From assembly GCF_000143415.4 (NCBI RefSeq), contig NW_003314318.1:90993-154992 (forward strand): a stretch of 64,000 bases of DNA, given 5' to 3'. A model generated the notes under the pieces. The model was not told the origin of the DNA. It made no database searches and worked only from the letters and a program-made list of their open reading frames with translations. The DNA is from Selaginella moellendorffii (Eukaryota; Streptophyta; Lycopodiopsida; Selaginellales; Selaginellaceae). Shown piece by piece: positions 22,009-35,790 of the stretch (its first letter is position 1; every line of letters begins with the position of its first letter). The translations under genes were made by a program, and so were the position numbers.

Positions 22009-25000
22009 CTCTCCCCCCCTTAGGAAGATTGATGTCCTTATCGATGCATACTCTAGTCTAGAATACCGCCAAGGAAACAACTCCAGAAAAAGTTCACGGT
22101 ATTCACACTATGTGAGAAATGCACCAACTTAAGTGAATTAGGTAACCTCTTTGTCTAACGCAGATGCACTACCAACTCAGACACCTTCTGGCCGTCGCCG
22201 ACAAGGAAATGACCAATGGAGTTAGCCACCCTTGTTGCGCTGGGTGTCACTCAGCTTACAAAAGTGTGATATGCCCCTACCCGCAAGGACATAGAGAGAG
22301 AAGCTAGAGGCCCCAACCCTCATGAGCAAAGAAACCAAACCCGTCGGTAAGGTTTAGATAGACTACTATAAACAGGTAGTTAGAGTTGTTTACACGGTCA
22401 CGCCCTTTTAACGGAATAAAGAACATTGACAAAGAGGCGGGTTATGTAACCAGTCGACAGTAGCTACCCCATGACTAAAGATTTCAACATGCACACGAAG
22501 TGCCGAAGCCAGTCTGCCTATACTGGCCCAAACTCAAAGATCAATAGATGGACAATATCAAAGTCATAGACAATGATATCTTAGAGACTTAATTATCAAT
22601 GAATATATTTTAGATTAGAACACAAAAGTATTCCAAGTAAGTTATTATCTGATAAACCAGTATTATAGGATAGGAACCACCAAAATCACTATTATTGGAA
22701 AAATATAGGATTCACCATCCATTAAAATTCAATAGCAAGTATATCATCAAGTAAACTCAATGATGAAACTTAACTACCAAAGATAATAGACAGTAAGCCA
22801 AACAACTTACTAAAGATAACTTAAAGAACATAAAGTATTATTGGTTGATAAGCACAATGCTCACGAATGGATTACCCAAAGGAAATAACATCCCAATCTA
22901 TCAGAACTAACTCAAGCAATGATCAATAGAACAGAATAAATGTGGTAAGACCAACAAACACTTAGTTATGTTAACCATCGCACCAGCCAATTTGAATAGA
23001 TCCTGGTCAACAATACAAAGGAATTTAAGTTGCCTAAGCAAGTGTTAGCAACATCATGTTGATGTCTAAAACCCAAGAGACCAATCCAAAGCAAACCACA
23101 AAGAACATGTAGTATTGCAAAAAGCCATAAGCCATCAAAGAGAACAACTAACCATAAAAAAAGATCATTAATCATACCATCAATAGAGAGATGCATAATC
23201 ATCATTGAAGAAAGAATCCACCATCTTGAATAACGGCAAACCATTCTATATCAATAATAATCAAGCAAAACCTTTGACAAGAATAATCAACTATCCTAGA
23301 TGATAGTCAATCATCACCAATGAGTGCTAGATGTAAATACTAACTTCAACATCGAAGCTAGGAGCCAAAATGCCTTCCCCAACAACTTTTAACAAATGGA
23401 ACAATGAGCACAAAAACTCAAAGAACCAAAAGCTCAAAGAAGCCTATAGTCAAGTCTTGCCTAACAATGATCACAAGTTTTGCATGAACTAACTTCAATG
23501 CTAAAGAAGAAATTATGGTACAACCTACAATATCCTTCTAGAAGTCAAACTTCATAATATAAAGCTAATGAAAAGCATATTTGCATCAATCTAAAAGCCA
23601 AGCACAATGAAGCTATGCTCAATAAGTGATCACTAAACGATCCTCCATGAATCCATCTATAACAAGACGTAACTTACTTCATAGCAAGTACAAAAAGAAT
23701 CACCAATGATCAATATATCCCAACTCAAATCTAACAAGGATTCAAATATTTTAATATCGATCACTAACTCTTTCGCTTGTAGAGTTAGCGTCATCAATGA
23801 CTAAATCACTTTTTAAGGAAAAGCTCAAAGCTCAACCCCTACTAAACAATCTTGTCTAGAACACAACTAACTCAAACTTGCTACTCAGTTCATTTGAATG
23901 TCAACATAGTTGCTAACTAGCAAATGCATGAATGCCAATAACACAAAGCTTTAGCCAAATCATGAACACTATCTTTTTCAAGACTAATGAAACTCAATAT
24001 CAATTCTAAGGAAAGACATCTCATTTCACTTGAATCTCAATATCAACAATGTCAACCACAAAGCATCACTTCAACGTTATCAACACTAGGACAAAGCTAG
24101 AAGAAAGCAAAAGTGAATCACCACTCAAAACTCTCTTGCAACCAAGCTAACCAAAGTCGAAGATACTATTCCTAGTATCTAAGACTAATCCTTCAGCAAA
24201 ACTCAGTTACAGATAACACTTCATCAAAGAGTGATTCACCACGTCCAAGACTCAATGAAATCCAACACTACAGACTAAATACAACCAAATGATATCGACA
24301 AAGATAGAATTGACATGCCAATATGGAAAACCTATGCAAGCCATGACACGATCCTCCGCAATACCATCCAGTAAAGCAAGCCCATCACTGCTAAATCATC
24401 ATCAAGTAAAGCAAGTGTCATATTCCTTAACAAAGTCTACCAGCAACCACTAGTCACAAAACAACCAATAATCACTCTTTAACTTGCCTTCACAAGACCT
24501 AACACTAACTCACATCATCGAGTCATATACTTAACCAATATGAACATAATACCCCAGGTATGAGATAAAGGTTCATGGACAAGCATAAACTAAATGACCA
24601 CTCGAATCCAACTCAACCGCAATAAGTTCACCAACACATCTAATCAATAGCTCTGAGCATGCTTTGAAGAGGCTAGCTATGCATGATCAACACTTAACAA
24701 AAACTAAAGTGAAGACCATGAGATGAACTCATATCGGTACACAACCTCCTCATAAACAAAGCTATAGTACGGGTACCAACATCTCAACAGTAAACAATTA
24801 AGTTGAACATCACTATCCTTAGCCAAGGCACAGAGCCACCAAGACTAAATCAGGATCAGTGAGAGCTCACTACTCTTATAGAGTCTAATAAAATGCAAGA
24901 TGCAACCTGTCACCAAACATAATACTACAGAAGAAAGGCATAAGGGTCACCCTTCTTAGAAAAGTGCAACGGCCACTTTTTTACACCAACTCCAAACTCT

Positions 25001-26747
25001 ATCCAACTCAATTGATTTAGCCTTAAAAGTCAGCATCCTTTTTGAGCCGCATCATACAAACTACATACTAAGGTCTAAGCTAATTGAAGTCAACTCTAAC
25101 CCCTTCACTAGTTTGTATTAGCTTACGAAAATGGAATGGTTTTCAGGCAAAGTGATCAACAGATTAGCCATTGGAAAAGTCTAAGAAAATTTGTGGAAAA
25201 GATTCCATCCTAGAAAAAAAATGACTCTCAGTCTAGGAATGCAAACTTTCAAGACTCAACCAACTTCCTCTTACTAACAACTTCACATAGGTTCACCTCA
25301 ACACTAATTCTTATGACCCATAGTATGTTTAAGCAGTGAACATCTTTGCCCATATTTTCGATATCCAACACCGATATCCGCAAAATGCAAAGTGAATCCA
25401 AGGCTTGATCACAAAGACCACATCTTTGAATATCCACATTGCACTAACACTCTTCTTCAATCACCTTCAAGATCCAATGTGAAGCCAAAACACTAATAAG
25501 AAAAATGACTTGAAAAATCAAAGTTTAAGGAAAATTCCTCATCACTCGAAATAACAATGCCACTTCCACCAACATAAGTGTTAGTGATATCAATGCCCTA
25601 ACTACACATTTTCTCCATCCAACAATTTACTCCAAGTGCTAATGGATCAATCGACAAGCCATAGCAAGTGAATGCTATAACTCTTTCCAACACCTTAATG
25701 GGCAAACGCAAGGAAACAAGGTACCAGCTTAAACTTAGCATAATAAACCACCATCGAGAATCTAGTCAAAGCTATTACAATGCTACTTCATGCAAGTATA
25801 CTAGTTTCACCATCAACCACTTTGGGGTTGATCATCATTTAACCAAGCAACTTCATAAACACATTGTTTATTATCAAATGGATATGATATAAGTATGTAT
25901 CACAATGACTTGATCATCCATTGAGCAACACTATGAGCAATGCCCATGTCATTACTTCAAATATTTATATGAATATCAAATGTCAACTCGATTTGATAAA
26001 ATGCAACATAAATGCCACACTCCACCAATAGAAATTTACAACACCCAACACCATTAACTTTTGTTCACAACATGAACAAGCTCATGTCACTCTCTTTCGA
26101 ACCAAACTCAAAATTAATCTAACACCAAGCTACTCAAGAAGCAATAGCAAAGTTCCTTGGAAAAGAATTGAGCATTGCAACCCAAGTCTTCCAATAGCAA
26201 GCCTAGACAAAAATGGTTTAGCGCTTCACCACTATCCATCCCAATATTCACCACTTGTAAGACCATCACTTCCAACATGCATCAAAGTAAGGACTTTTGA
26301 TTGCATAATGTGAACATGGGCAATGAGTCACACCTCGTTGCAAATCATCTCTCCAAGAGGAGAAAATAATTTACGTGTTTGATCTTTCGTCCATGACAAT
26401 TCTCTTTTTGGTCTCATCTTTGACTAAACCTCAAGTTTGCTTTGGCACTGCCTTTAGTCCAATCCAAGAAAAAGTTTATGAGAGAGCATGGCAATAACTA
26501 TTTGAACCAATAGACTAATCCCTACAGTCTTGATTAATCTACTCGTAATCATGCCTAGGAAGGTCCACTAGTGCCATGCTAAACAGCTACGGACCAACCT
26601 ATTTGCCACTCATAGCAAACTCAGGGAAGGTTTACTTTCACCCGTGGTACAAAGAACAACTCATGAAACCACTGATAGGCTAACATTAATCCTGCCAACT
26701 CAAAGTGTAATTTTGAGTTGCTAATGTGCCTCACTCACGAGCCCAAG
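20870..26747 (-). mobile_element. Non-coding LTR element, unit 2, minus copy, 5' truncated
   Basis: Duplicate of the unit 1 element: 3' LTR 20870-22008, polypurine tract at 22009 (plus strand CTCTCCCCCCCTTAGG), internal region to about 26747, no 5' LTR. There are no protein-coding remains. The plus strand is strongly A/C-rich, so the element's sense strand is G/T-rich. It faces the plus-oriented copy at 26905, making a large inverted pair. Confidence 0.78.
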
Positions 26748-26837
26748 CGCAAAAAGGTACTACAGTACAAAAAGGTAACCAAAATGTCAGGCACCTGATA
26801 TGTTAGGTGTTTGCCCCAGATATGTCAAGCACCGGAT

Positions 26838-26904
26838 TGTAAGTGACTAATTTTTCCATTCTACTTTAATCACTTAACCCACACCTCCGACCACTTGGAG
26901 GAAT
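26838..26904. repeat. Repeat X, copy 2, left fragment
   Basis: Starts TGTAAGTGACTAA like 10317. It is interrupted after GGAGGAAT by the insertion of the plus-strand LTR element. The matching right part resumes at about 33483, with about 385 bp of X lost. Confidence 0.75.
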
Positions 26905-27992
26905 TGTCGCGAATGTGACTTCGGGTATCGAAAGTTACCTGTCGACTAGTCCCTTACGACACTCTTACCTTACTGCACAATGGCAGGAGGTCGGTATTGC
27001 TGGACCCTTTATTAGCCCCTCTTGTGCTAGTGGAGTTAACTGGGCATTTCGAGTGTACTTAGACCGGACGAGCATAAGGACGGAATTCCTACGTGTTATT
27101 AGCTAAGCATACTTAGCTCGGTAAGGAGTTCCCGTCTCGTTTTGTCTTGCACTTGCTAGTGACAAGAACCCTCGCGTATTGAGATTAGTCCCTCAATATC
27201 GCTACATGATAGCTTACCGTGTCTGCCAAACACCCTCGCTATCATGCCCTTTGTGTTAGTCTCATTTCGGTCCCAAATACTATTTATGGAAAGTGTCCAG
27301 ATTTGCTCATTTGGCATATCTACGGAATGTAGAGATTGTCCTGAACACAATGGTGTTCGTCCCGTGTCCAAATTTGCAATCTAAGGACATTCTATATTTA
27401 ATAAGTTTCGAGCTTGTCCCAGAGAAAGCCCAAAGCGTGTGTTCCTCAAGGGGGGGGGGGGGCTGTGGGGGGTTCCAAATGTATAGTAGGGATAGTGGGT
27501 AGGTCGGGCATGGCTGACCAACCTGAGGCATAGTCTAGCTCCCGCTTGCGTGCCTGTCCTTGTTCTGCGTCCGGCTTGGGTCTAAGCCCAAGTTCCACAC
27601 CATGCTAGATGGTGGAGTACCCATGTCCTCGCGTTAGGCCACCGGTATGCCGAAATAGCGCCAGACTCCATTTGGCTCCGTTTTGCGTGCTGGTCCTGGC
27701 ATTGGGATGCGGGTTGCTCCAGGACTGTTCCAAGTCGCTCCGGGCTCCTGTCCCTTCGCTCCTTGGGTTGCATGCTCGGGAGTTGCTCCATGGTTCGGTT
27801 CCGTCACTCCTTGGCTCCATGCTTGGGAGTTTGGCACCGTTCCTTCGTTCAGTGGCCCAAGGCCCTGAACCTCAGGTTCCTATGGACACGTGGCATCTGT
27901 CACGTGGCACAAAGAGGGTTTAGGTTTTGCTTCGTGGTGTTATCCTATGGTAAATCACTATAGGATAAAGGGTCAAAACCACGTGCGCTACA
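26905..27992 (+). repeat. 5' LTR of the plus element
   Basis: 1088 bp, TG start and CA end, and a G-run of 13 at about 27450-27462, at the place where the minus copies have their C-run. It diverges from the minus-copy LTRs by many substitutions. Confidence 0.82.
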
Positions 27993-27994
27993 TT

Positions 27995-28007
27995 TGGTAT
28001 CAGAGGC
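27995..28007 (+). other. Primer-binding site (initiator-Met tRNA type)
   Basis: TGGTATCAGAGG lies two bases after the LTR end. Eleven bases match the usual plant LTR-element site complementary to the 3' end of initiator methionine tRNA; the twelfth is G instead of C. Confidence 0.75.
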
Positions 28008-31000
28008 TGAGTCTCAGCGAGTACTATTCAATAAGATTAGGCAACTAGTCTCGTTGCATACGCAGAGATGAAAACGATGATCCAAGTGGGTACACGTTTG
28101 GTGCAAAGGGTTCACATTCGTTCCTTAGGTATGGTTTTGGTTACCTTGTTGTTCCATATTTTGTGAGCTTGAGCTTGGGCTCACAAGAGGGATTAAGTTG
28201 TTCCGTTCGCACGAGTTTGAGCTTGGGCTCGTGAGTGAGGCACATTAGCAACTTGAGGTTATACTTTGAGTTGGCAGGATTAATGTTAGCCTATCGGTGG
28301 TTCCATGAGTTGTTCCAATGGTTCCATGAGTTGTTCCTTGTACCATGGGTTTAAGTAAACTTTCCCTAGGTTTGCTATGAGTGGCAAATAGGCTGGTCCG
28401 TAGCTGTTTAGCACAGCACTAGTGGATCCTTCTTAGGCATGATTACAAGTGGATCAATCAAGATTATAGGGATTAGTTTATTGGTTCAAGTAATCATTGC
28501 CGTGCTCTCTCATAAACTTTTCTTGGATTGGATTGAAGGCAGTGCGAAAGCAAGCTTGAGGTTTAGTCAAAGATGAAACCGAAAAGAGAGTTGTCGGGGA
28601 CGAAGGATCAAACACGTAAATCATCTTCTCTTCTTGGAGAGATGATTTGCAACGAGGTGTTAACTCATTGCTCGTGTTCATATCATGCAATCAAGAGTCC
28701 CTACCTTGATGCATGTTGGAAATGATGGTCTTGCAAATGATGAGTTGTGGGATGGATAGCGGTGAAGCGCTATACCATTTTGTCTAGGCTTGTTATTGAA
28801 GACTTGGGTTGCAATGCTCAATTCTTTTCTAGGGAACCTTGTTATTGCTCCTTGAATAGCTTGGTATTGGATTAGTGTTGAGTTTGGTCGGATAGAGAGT
28901 GGCATGAGCTTGTCTGTGTTGTGAACAAAAGTTGGTGGCGTTCAGTGTCGTAAATCTTTATCGGTGGAGTGTGGCATTTATGTTGCATTTTGTCGAATCG
29001 AGTTAACACTTGATATTCACATAAACCTTTGAAGTAATGATATGGATGTTGCTCATGGTATTGCTCAATTGATGATCAAGACATTGTGCTTTCCATATCA
29101 TATCCATGTGATAATGAGCAATGTGTTTACGAAGTTGCTTGGATAAACGATAATCAACCCCCAAAGTGGTTGATGGTGAAGCTAGTCTACTTGCACGAAG
29201 TAGCATTGTACTAGCTTTGACTGGATTCTCAATGGTGGACCATTATGCTAAGCTTAAGTTGATTCCTTAGTTCCTTGGGTTTGCCCATAAGGTGTTAGAA
29301 AGGGTTATAGCATTCTCTTGCTATAACTTGTTGGTTGATCCGTTAGTACTTGGAATAGATTGTTGGATGGAGAAGGTGTGTAGTTGAGACATTGACATTG
29401 CTAGCACTTGTGTTAGTGGAAGTAGCGTTGTTATTTCAAGTGATGAGGATTTTCCTTGGACCTTGATTTTCTATGTCATTTTTCTTGTTAGTGTTTTGGC
29501 TTCACATTGGATCCTGAAAGTGGTTGAAGAAGAGTGTTAGTGCAATGTAGATATCCGAAGATGTGGTATTCGTGATCAAGCCTTGGATGTTTACTTTGCA
29601 TTTTGAGGATGTCGGTGTTGGATGTTGAAAAATGGGCAAAAGAGATGTTCGAGGCTTAAGCATATTATGGGTCATAAGAATTTGTGTTGAGGTGAACTAT
29701 GTGAAGTTGTTAGTAGGAGGAAGTTGGTTGAGTCTTGAAAGTTTGCATTTCTAGATTGAGAGTTATTCTTTCTCTAGGATGGAAAATTTTCCACAAATTT
29801 TCTTAGACTTTTCCAATGGCTGATCTGTTGGTCACTTTGGCCGAAAACCATTCCGTTTTCGTAAGCCAGTACAAACTAGTGAAGGGGTTGGAGTTGACTT
29901 TGGTTGGCTTAGACCTTAGTAAGTAGTTTGTATAATGCGACCCGAAAGGGATGCTGACTTTTGGGGCTAAAGCAATTGAGTTGGATAGAGTCTGGAGTTG
30001 GTATAGAAAAGTGGCCATTGCGCTTTTCTAAGAAGGGTGACCCTTGTGCCTTTCTTCTGTAGCATTGTGCTTGGTGGCAGGTTGCACCTTGCATTTCGTT
30101 AGACTCTATGAGAGTAGTGAGCTCTTACTGATCTTGACTTGGTCTTGGTGGTCCTGCGCCTTGGCTGAGGATGGTGATGTCCAACTTAGTTGTTTAAAGT
30201 TGAGATGTTAGTACCCGTACTATAGCTTTGTCTATAAGGAAGTTGTGTACTGATATGAGTCCATCTCATGGTCTTCACTTTAGTTTCGGCTAAGTGTTGA
30301 TCATGCATAGCTAGCCTCTTCAAGGCATGCTCAGAACTAGTGGCTAAATGCATTAGGTGAGCTTGTCGCGGTTGAGTTGGATTCGAGTGGTCATTTAATT
30401 TATGCTTATCCATGAACCTTATCTCATATCTGGGGTATCATGTTCATGTTAGACAAGCATATAATTGATGATATAAGTTTGGTGTTTGGGTCTTGTGAAG
30501 ACAAGTTGAAGAGTGACTGATGGTTGCTTTGCAACTAGTGATTACTTGTAGACTTTGTCAAGGACTTTTGACACTTGCTTCACTCCATGAACATTTAGCA
30601 GTGGTGAGCTTGCTCTACTGGATGATGTTGCGGAGGATCGTGTCGTTAGACTTACATGGGTTTTCCATGTTGACATATCGACTCTACCTCTATCGATATC
30701 ATTTGGTTGCGTTTAGTTCGTGGTGTTAGATTTCATTGAGTCTTGGACATGGTGATTCACTCCTTGAAGAAGTGTTATTTGTAACTGAGTTTTGCTGAAG
30801 GATTAGTCTCGGATATTGACTAAAGTATCTTCGACTTTGGTTAGCTTAGTTGCTAGAGAGTTTGGGTGGTGATTCACTTTGGCTTTCTTTTAGCTTTGTT
30901 TGGTATTGATGGCATTGAAGTGATGCCTTGTCGTTGACATTGTTGTTGTTGAGATTCAAGTGAGATGAGATGACTATCTTTAGGATTGATATTGAGTTTC

Positions 31001-32984
31001 ATTAGTCTTGATAAAGATAGTGTTGATGATGTGACTGTAGCTTTATGTTATTAGCATTCGTGCATTTGCTAGTTAGCAATTGTATTGACGTTCAAATGAA
31101 CTGAGTGGCAAGTTTGAGTTAGTTGTGTTCTAGACGAGATTATGTAGTAGAGGTTGAGCTTTGGCTTTTCCTTGAAAAGTGATTCAGTCATGAACTATGC
31201 TAACTCTACAAGTGGAAGAGTTAGTGATCAATATTGAAGTGATCAAATCTTTGTTGGATTTGAGTTGGGATATATTGATCCTTGATGATTCTTCTTGTGC
31301 TTGTTATGAAGTGAGTTACGTCTTGCTATAGATGGATTCATGGAGGATCATTTGGTAATCACTTGTTGAGCATAGCTTCGTTATGTTTAGCTTTTGGATT
31401 GATGCAGATATGCTCTTCATTAGCTTTGGCATTATGAAGTCTAGCTTATGGATGTGTTGAGGAAGATATTGTGGGTTGTACCATGATTTCTTCTTTAGCA
31501 TTGAAGTTAGTTCATGCAAGACTTGTGATCATTGTTAGGCAAGACTTGGCTATAGGCTTCTTCGAGCTTTTGGTTCCTTGAGTTTTCGTACTTGTGATCC
31601 ATTTGTTAGAAGTTGTTGGGGAAGGCATTTTTACTCATTAGCTTCGATGTTGATGTTGGCTTTCGCATCTAGCAATCATTGGTGATGATTGACTATCATC
31701 TAAGATAGTTGATTGTCCTTGTCAATAGATTTTGCTTGATTATTGTTGACATAAAATGATTTGCTGTTCTTCGGGATGGTAGATTCTTTCTTCAACGATG
31801 ATTATGCATCTCTTGATTAATGGGATGGTTGATGATCTTTTATGATAGTTAGTTATTCTCTTTGATGGCTTCTAGCTTTTCGCAATACCACATGTTCTTT
31901 GTGGTTTGCTCTGGATTGGTCTCTTGGGTTTGAGGCATCCATAGGATGTTGCTGACACTTGCTTAGGCAACTTGAGTTCCTTAGTGTTGTTGGCTGGGAT
32001 CTATTCGGATTTACTCATGTGATAGTTGGCATGACTGAGGGTTTGTTGGTCTTATCGCATTCATTCTGTTCTGTTGATTATTGCTCGAGTTAGTTCTGAT
32101 AGATTGGGATGTTATTTCCTTCAGGTGATACATTCGCGAGCATTGTGCTTGTCAGTCAATAATATTTTGTGTTCTTTAAGTTATCTTTAGTAAGTTATTT
32201 AGCATACTGTCTGCCATCTTCGATAGTGTAGTTTCATCATTGAGTTTTCTTGATGATATACTTGCTATTGAATTTTGTTGGATGGTGATTCCTATGTTTA
32301 CCAATTTTGATGATCTTGGTGGTTCCTATCTACTGTACTACTGGTTTATCAGATGATAGCTTACTTGGAATACTATTGTGTTCTAATATAAGATATAATC
32401 ACTGATAATTAAGCTTCTAAGATATCATTGTCTCTGACTTTGATATTGTCCATCTATTGATCTTTAAGTTTGGGCCAGTATAGGCAGATTGGCTTCGGCA
32501 CTTCGTGTGCATGGTGAAATCTCTAGTCATGGGGTAGCTACTGTCGACTGGTCACATAACCCGCCTCTCTGTCGATGTTCCTTATTCCGTTGAAAAGGGC
32601 GTGACCGTGTAAACAACTCTAACTGCCTGTTTACAGTAGTCTATCTAAACCTTACTGACGGGTTTGGTTTCTTTGCTTAGGAGGGTTGGGGCCTCTGGCT
32701 TCTCTCTCTATGTTCCTGCGGGCAGGGGCATATCACACTTTTGTAAGCTGGGTGACTCCCAGAGCAACAAGGGTGGCTGACTCCGTTGGTCATTTCCTTG
32801 TCGGCGACGGCCGGAAGGTGTCTGAGCTGGTAGCGCATCCGCGTTAGACAAAGAGGTTACCCCTAACTCATTTAAGTTGGTGCATTTCTCACATAGTGTG
32901 AGTACCGTGAACTTTTTTCTGGAGTTGTTTCCTTGGCGGTATTCTAGACTCGAGTGTGCATCGACGAGGACGTCGATCTTCCCT

Positions 32985-32996
32985 AGGGGGGGAGAG
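32985..32996 (+). other. Polypurine tract of the plus element
   Basis: AGGGGGGGAGAG directly abuts the 3' LTR start TGTCGCGCATG. The same tract, reverse-complemented, follows the LTRs at 5498 and 22008. Confidence 0.75.
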
Positions 32997-33476
32997 TGTC
33001 GCGCATGTGACTTCGGGTATCGAAAGTTACCTATCGACCAGTCCTTACGGACACTCTTACCTTACTGCCACGATGGTAGGAGGTCGGTATTGCTGGACCC
33101 TTTATTAGCCCCTCTTGTGCTAGTGGAGTTAACTAGGCATTTCGAGTGTACTTAGACCGGACGAGCATAAGGACGGAATTCCTATGTGTTATTAGCTAAG
33201 CATACTTAGCCCGGTAAGGAGTTCCCGTCTCGTTTTGTCTTGCACTTGCTAGTGACAAGAACCCTCGCGTATTGAGATTAGTCCCTCAATATCGCTACAT
33301 GATAGCTTACTGTGTCTACCAAACACCCTCACTATCATGCCCTTTGTGTTAGTCTCAATTCGGTCCCAAATGCTATTTATGGAAAGTGTCTAGATTTGCT
33401 CATTTGGCATATCTACGGAATGTAGAGATCGGCCTGAACACAATGGTGTTTGTCCCATGTCCAAATTCGCAATCTA
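32997..33476 (+). repeat. Truncated 3' LTR of the plus element
   Basis: Matches the first 480 bp or so of 26905-27992, then breaks off after CAATCTA. The next bases join repeat X. Confidence 0.8.
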
Positions 33477-33482
33477 GCGCCA

Positions 33483-33786
33483 GTCTCTCAAGGATTGGGC
33501 CATCCATCCAGGAGTAACCATCCAAGATCCACTCTTTAGCATCTCTAAGATGCCCGCAAACATGGGGAACAACCTTCCCTAATATCCCTTTTACAGTCCT
33601 CACCAAGTCCCTTTTCTGCCCATGGCCATGTTCGCCAACACTGCCACTGGGATAGGGCCCATAGGCCCGACCACTAAGTCCCACTGTCCTCTAGAACTTC
33701 CTCACCACATGACCGTATCATTGGTCACTACACCAGAGGACCATTCCTCTTCCTTTCCATAGTCTGGGACTTTGGGACAACATTTC
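33483..33786. repeat. Repeat X, copy 2, right fragment
   Basis: Equivalent to about 10770-11074, running into the lone LTR exactly as in unit 1. A minus-strand ORF across it (33400-33684) is not conserved in the 62.6-kb copy and is not annotated. Confidence 0.7.
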
Positions 33787-34849
33787 TGTCACTTTGTGGT
33801 TTTGACCCTTTATCCTATGGTGATTTACCATAGGATAACCATGAAGCGGAACCTAAACCCTCTTTGTGCCATGTGACATATGCTACGTGTCCATAGGACA
33901 GTGGTGTGGAACCCGAGGTTTAGGGCCCTGGGCCACTGAACAAAGGAATGGTGCTAAGCCCCCAAACATGGAGCCAAGGAGTGTTGGAACCAGACCACAG
34001 AGCAACTCCTGAGCATACAGCCCAAGGAGCAAAGGGACAGGAGCCCGGAGCGACTTGAAACAGTCCTAGAGCAACCAGTATCCTAATGCTAGGACCAGCA
34101 TGCAAAATGGAGTTAAACGGAGTCTGGTGCTATTTCGGCATATTGGTGACCTAATATGAGGATATAGGTACTCCACCAGCTAGCATGGAATGGAACTTGG
34201 GCTTAGACCCAAGCCGGACGTAGAACAAAGACAGGCATGCAAGCGAGAGCTAAACTATGCCTCAGGTTTTGAGGAACACATGCTTTGGGCTTTCACCCCA
34301 AGCCTCCCTTAGTACCAAGAGTTAGTCTTTGGGACAAGCTTGAAACTTACTAAATATAGAATGGTGCTAAAATGTGAATTTGGACACAGGACGAATACTA
34401 TTGTGTACAAGCCAATCTTTACATTCCGTAGATATGCCAAATCAGAGCAAATCTAGACACTTTCCATAAATAGCATTTGGGACCGGAATGAGATTAACAC
34501 AAAGGGCATGATAGTGAGGGTGTTTGGCAGACACGGTAAACTATCATTTAGCGAATATTAAGGGACCAAGTTTAATATCACGGGGGTTCCCAACACTAGC
34601 AAGTGCAAGTCAACGAATGAATTTCTCTAACCAAGTCAAGTATGTTTGACTAAATAAACATTTAGGAATTCCTTCTTTATGCTCATCTGGCCAAGTGCAC
34701 ACACGAGGACTAGTTTCTCAACTAGCTTAGGCAGAGATTAATAATAGGTCTAGCAATACCAACCTTCTGCCATCGTGGCAGTAAGGAAAGAGTGTCCGAA
34801 AGGACTGGCCGACAGATAATTTTCGATGCCCGAAGTCACATTTGTGACA
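33787..34849 (-). mobile_element. Lone LTR, unit 2
   Basis: Duplicate of 11075-12135 with a few substitutions. It has the same flanks on both sides, so it predates the segmental duplication. Confidence 0.75.
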
Positions 34850-35790
34850 GTAATGCATTCTTTTGATCTTTTTAGTATGTTAATCATTTTCCACACTTAT
34901 ACTTTTTTCTAAATTTTTTAATTACTTTTTAATAATTTTAGATTTTTACATTTATTTTCAAAAAAAAACTAATTACAAAATTTTGAGGAGACAAAGTTGT
35001 AGATGCTAGGGAATTCTTAGACACTCTAACCTACCCATTTCAGACACTTGATATAACACACATAGAAGAGTAAATAGTTTAAAAATGATAAAGAAAAATA
35101 AAAACATAAAACATAATAAGGCAAAGAAAAAGAATAAAAAAAAGAATAACATATCTTGATGAAATCATTACCTCATTATCAAAGTTATTAAACTACAAAA
35201 TTCACTCAAGCTCATAGACATTATTTTCCTATAGTGTAATGCCATTTTATTCTTCTGTAACATAACTCTACCATTATATTACATATTTTATGTTTTAGCA
35301 CCCAAATAGAAATATAAAATTGAACAAAGGAAATTTTCTTTTTGTTTTTGTAGTGTTTGATATAAAGAGTGATTGATAATAACTGATTTAAAAGTTATGG
35401 ATAAACCAGTCTAAAGGATCAAATTGAGCTAACACAATCACACATCATAGCATATCTAAAATCTCTTATACATCAACAACATTCCTAAACAAGGACAATG
35501 TTGATAACTCTAAAAATACACACTTCTATTAACTAAAAACACAAACTTCAAAGAAAAAGAATAAATCTAAAGTAAAATTAGAATACCAAACCATACACAG
35601 AATTCTCTTGGGCATTAAACCTGCGATGCCGTCCTCTAAAACCTTAACTCAGACACGACTTCTAAGACAACGCATTGGCTCGCTGCCTCCATATTGTTAC
35701 TGGGATGAGACAAAGTCAAGGAAAAGCAAGACCTCATTCCCATTCCCATTTAGTGTACGACTTATCACTGCTGTGTTTTTCCTTCCATTC
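34850..35790. other. AT-rich region upstream of P450
   Basis: No gene is seen. The open frame continues upstream of the chosen P450 start (to 35608), but that extension is polar and lies before the hydrophobic anchor, so I treat it as 5' leader. Confidence 0.6.

Larger units (their letters stand above)
26905..33482 (+). mobile_element. Non-coding LTR element, plus copy, 3' LTR truncated
   Basis: 5' LTR 26905-27992 (TGTCGCGAATG...GCGCTACA), then a primer-binding site two bases later, an internal region of about 5.0 kb, a polypurine tract just before 32997, and the start of the 3' LTR at 32997. The 3' LTR is cut at about 33476-33482, so only some 480 bp remain. No frame in the internal region exceeds about 75 codons and none resembles gag, protease, reverse transcriptase or integrase. 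All three element copies share this, which argues for an ancestral non-coding, non-autonomous family rather than decay of one copy. Confidence 0.82.
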
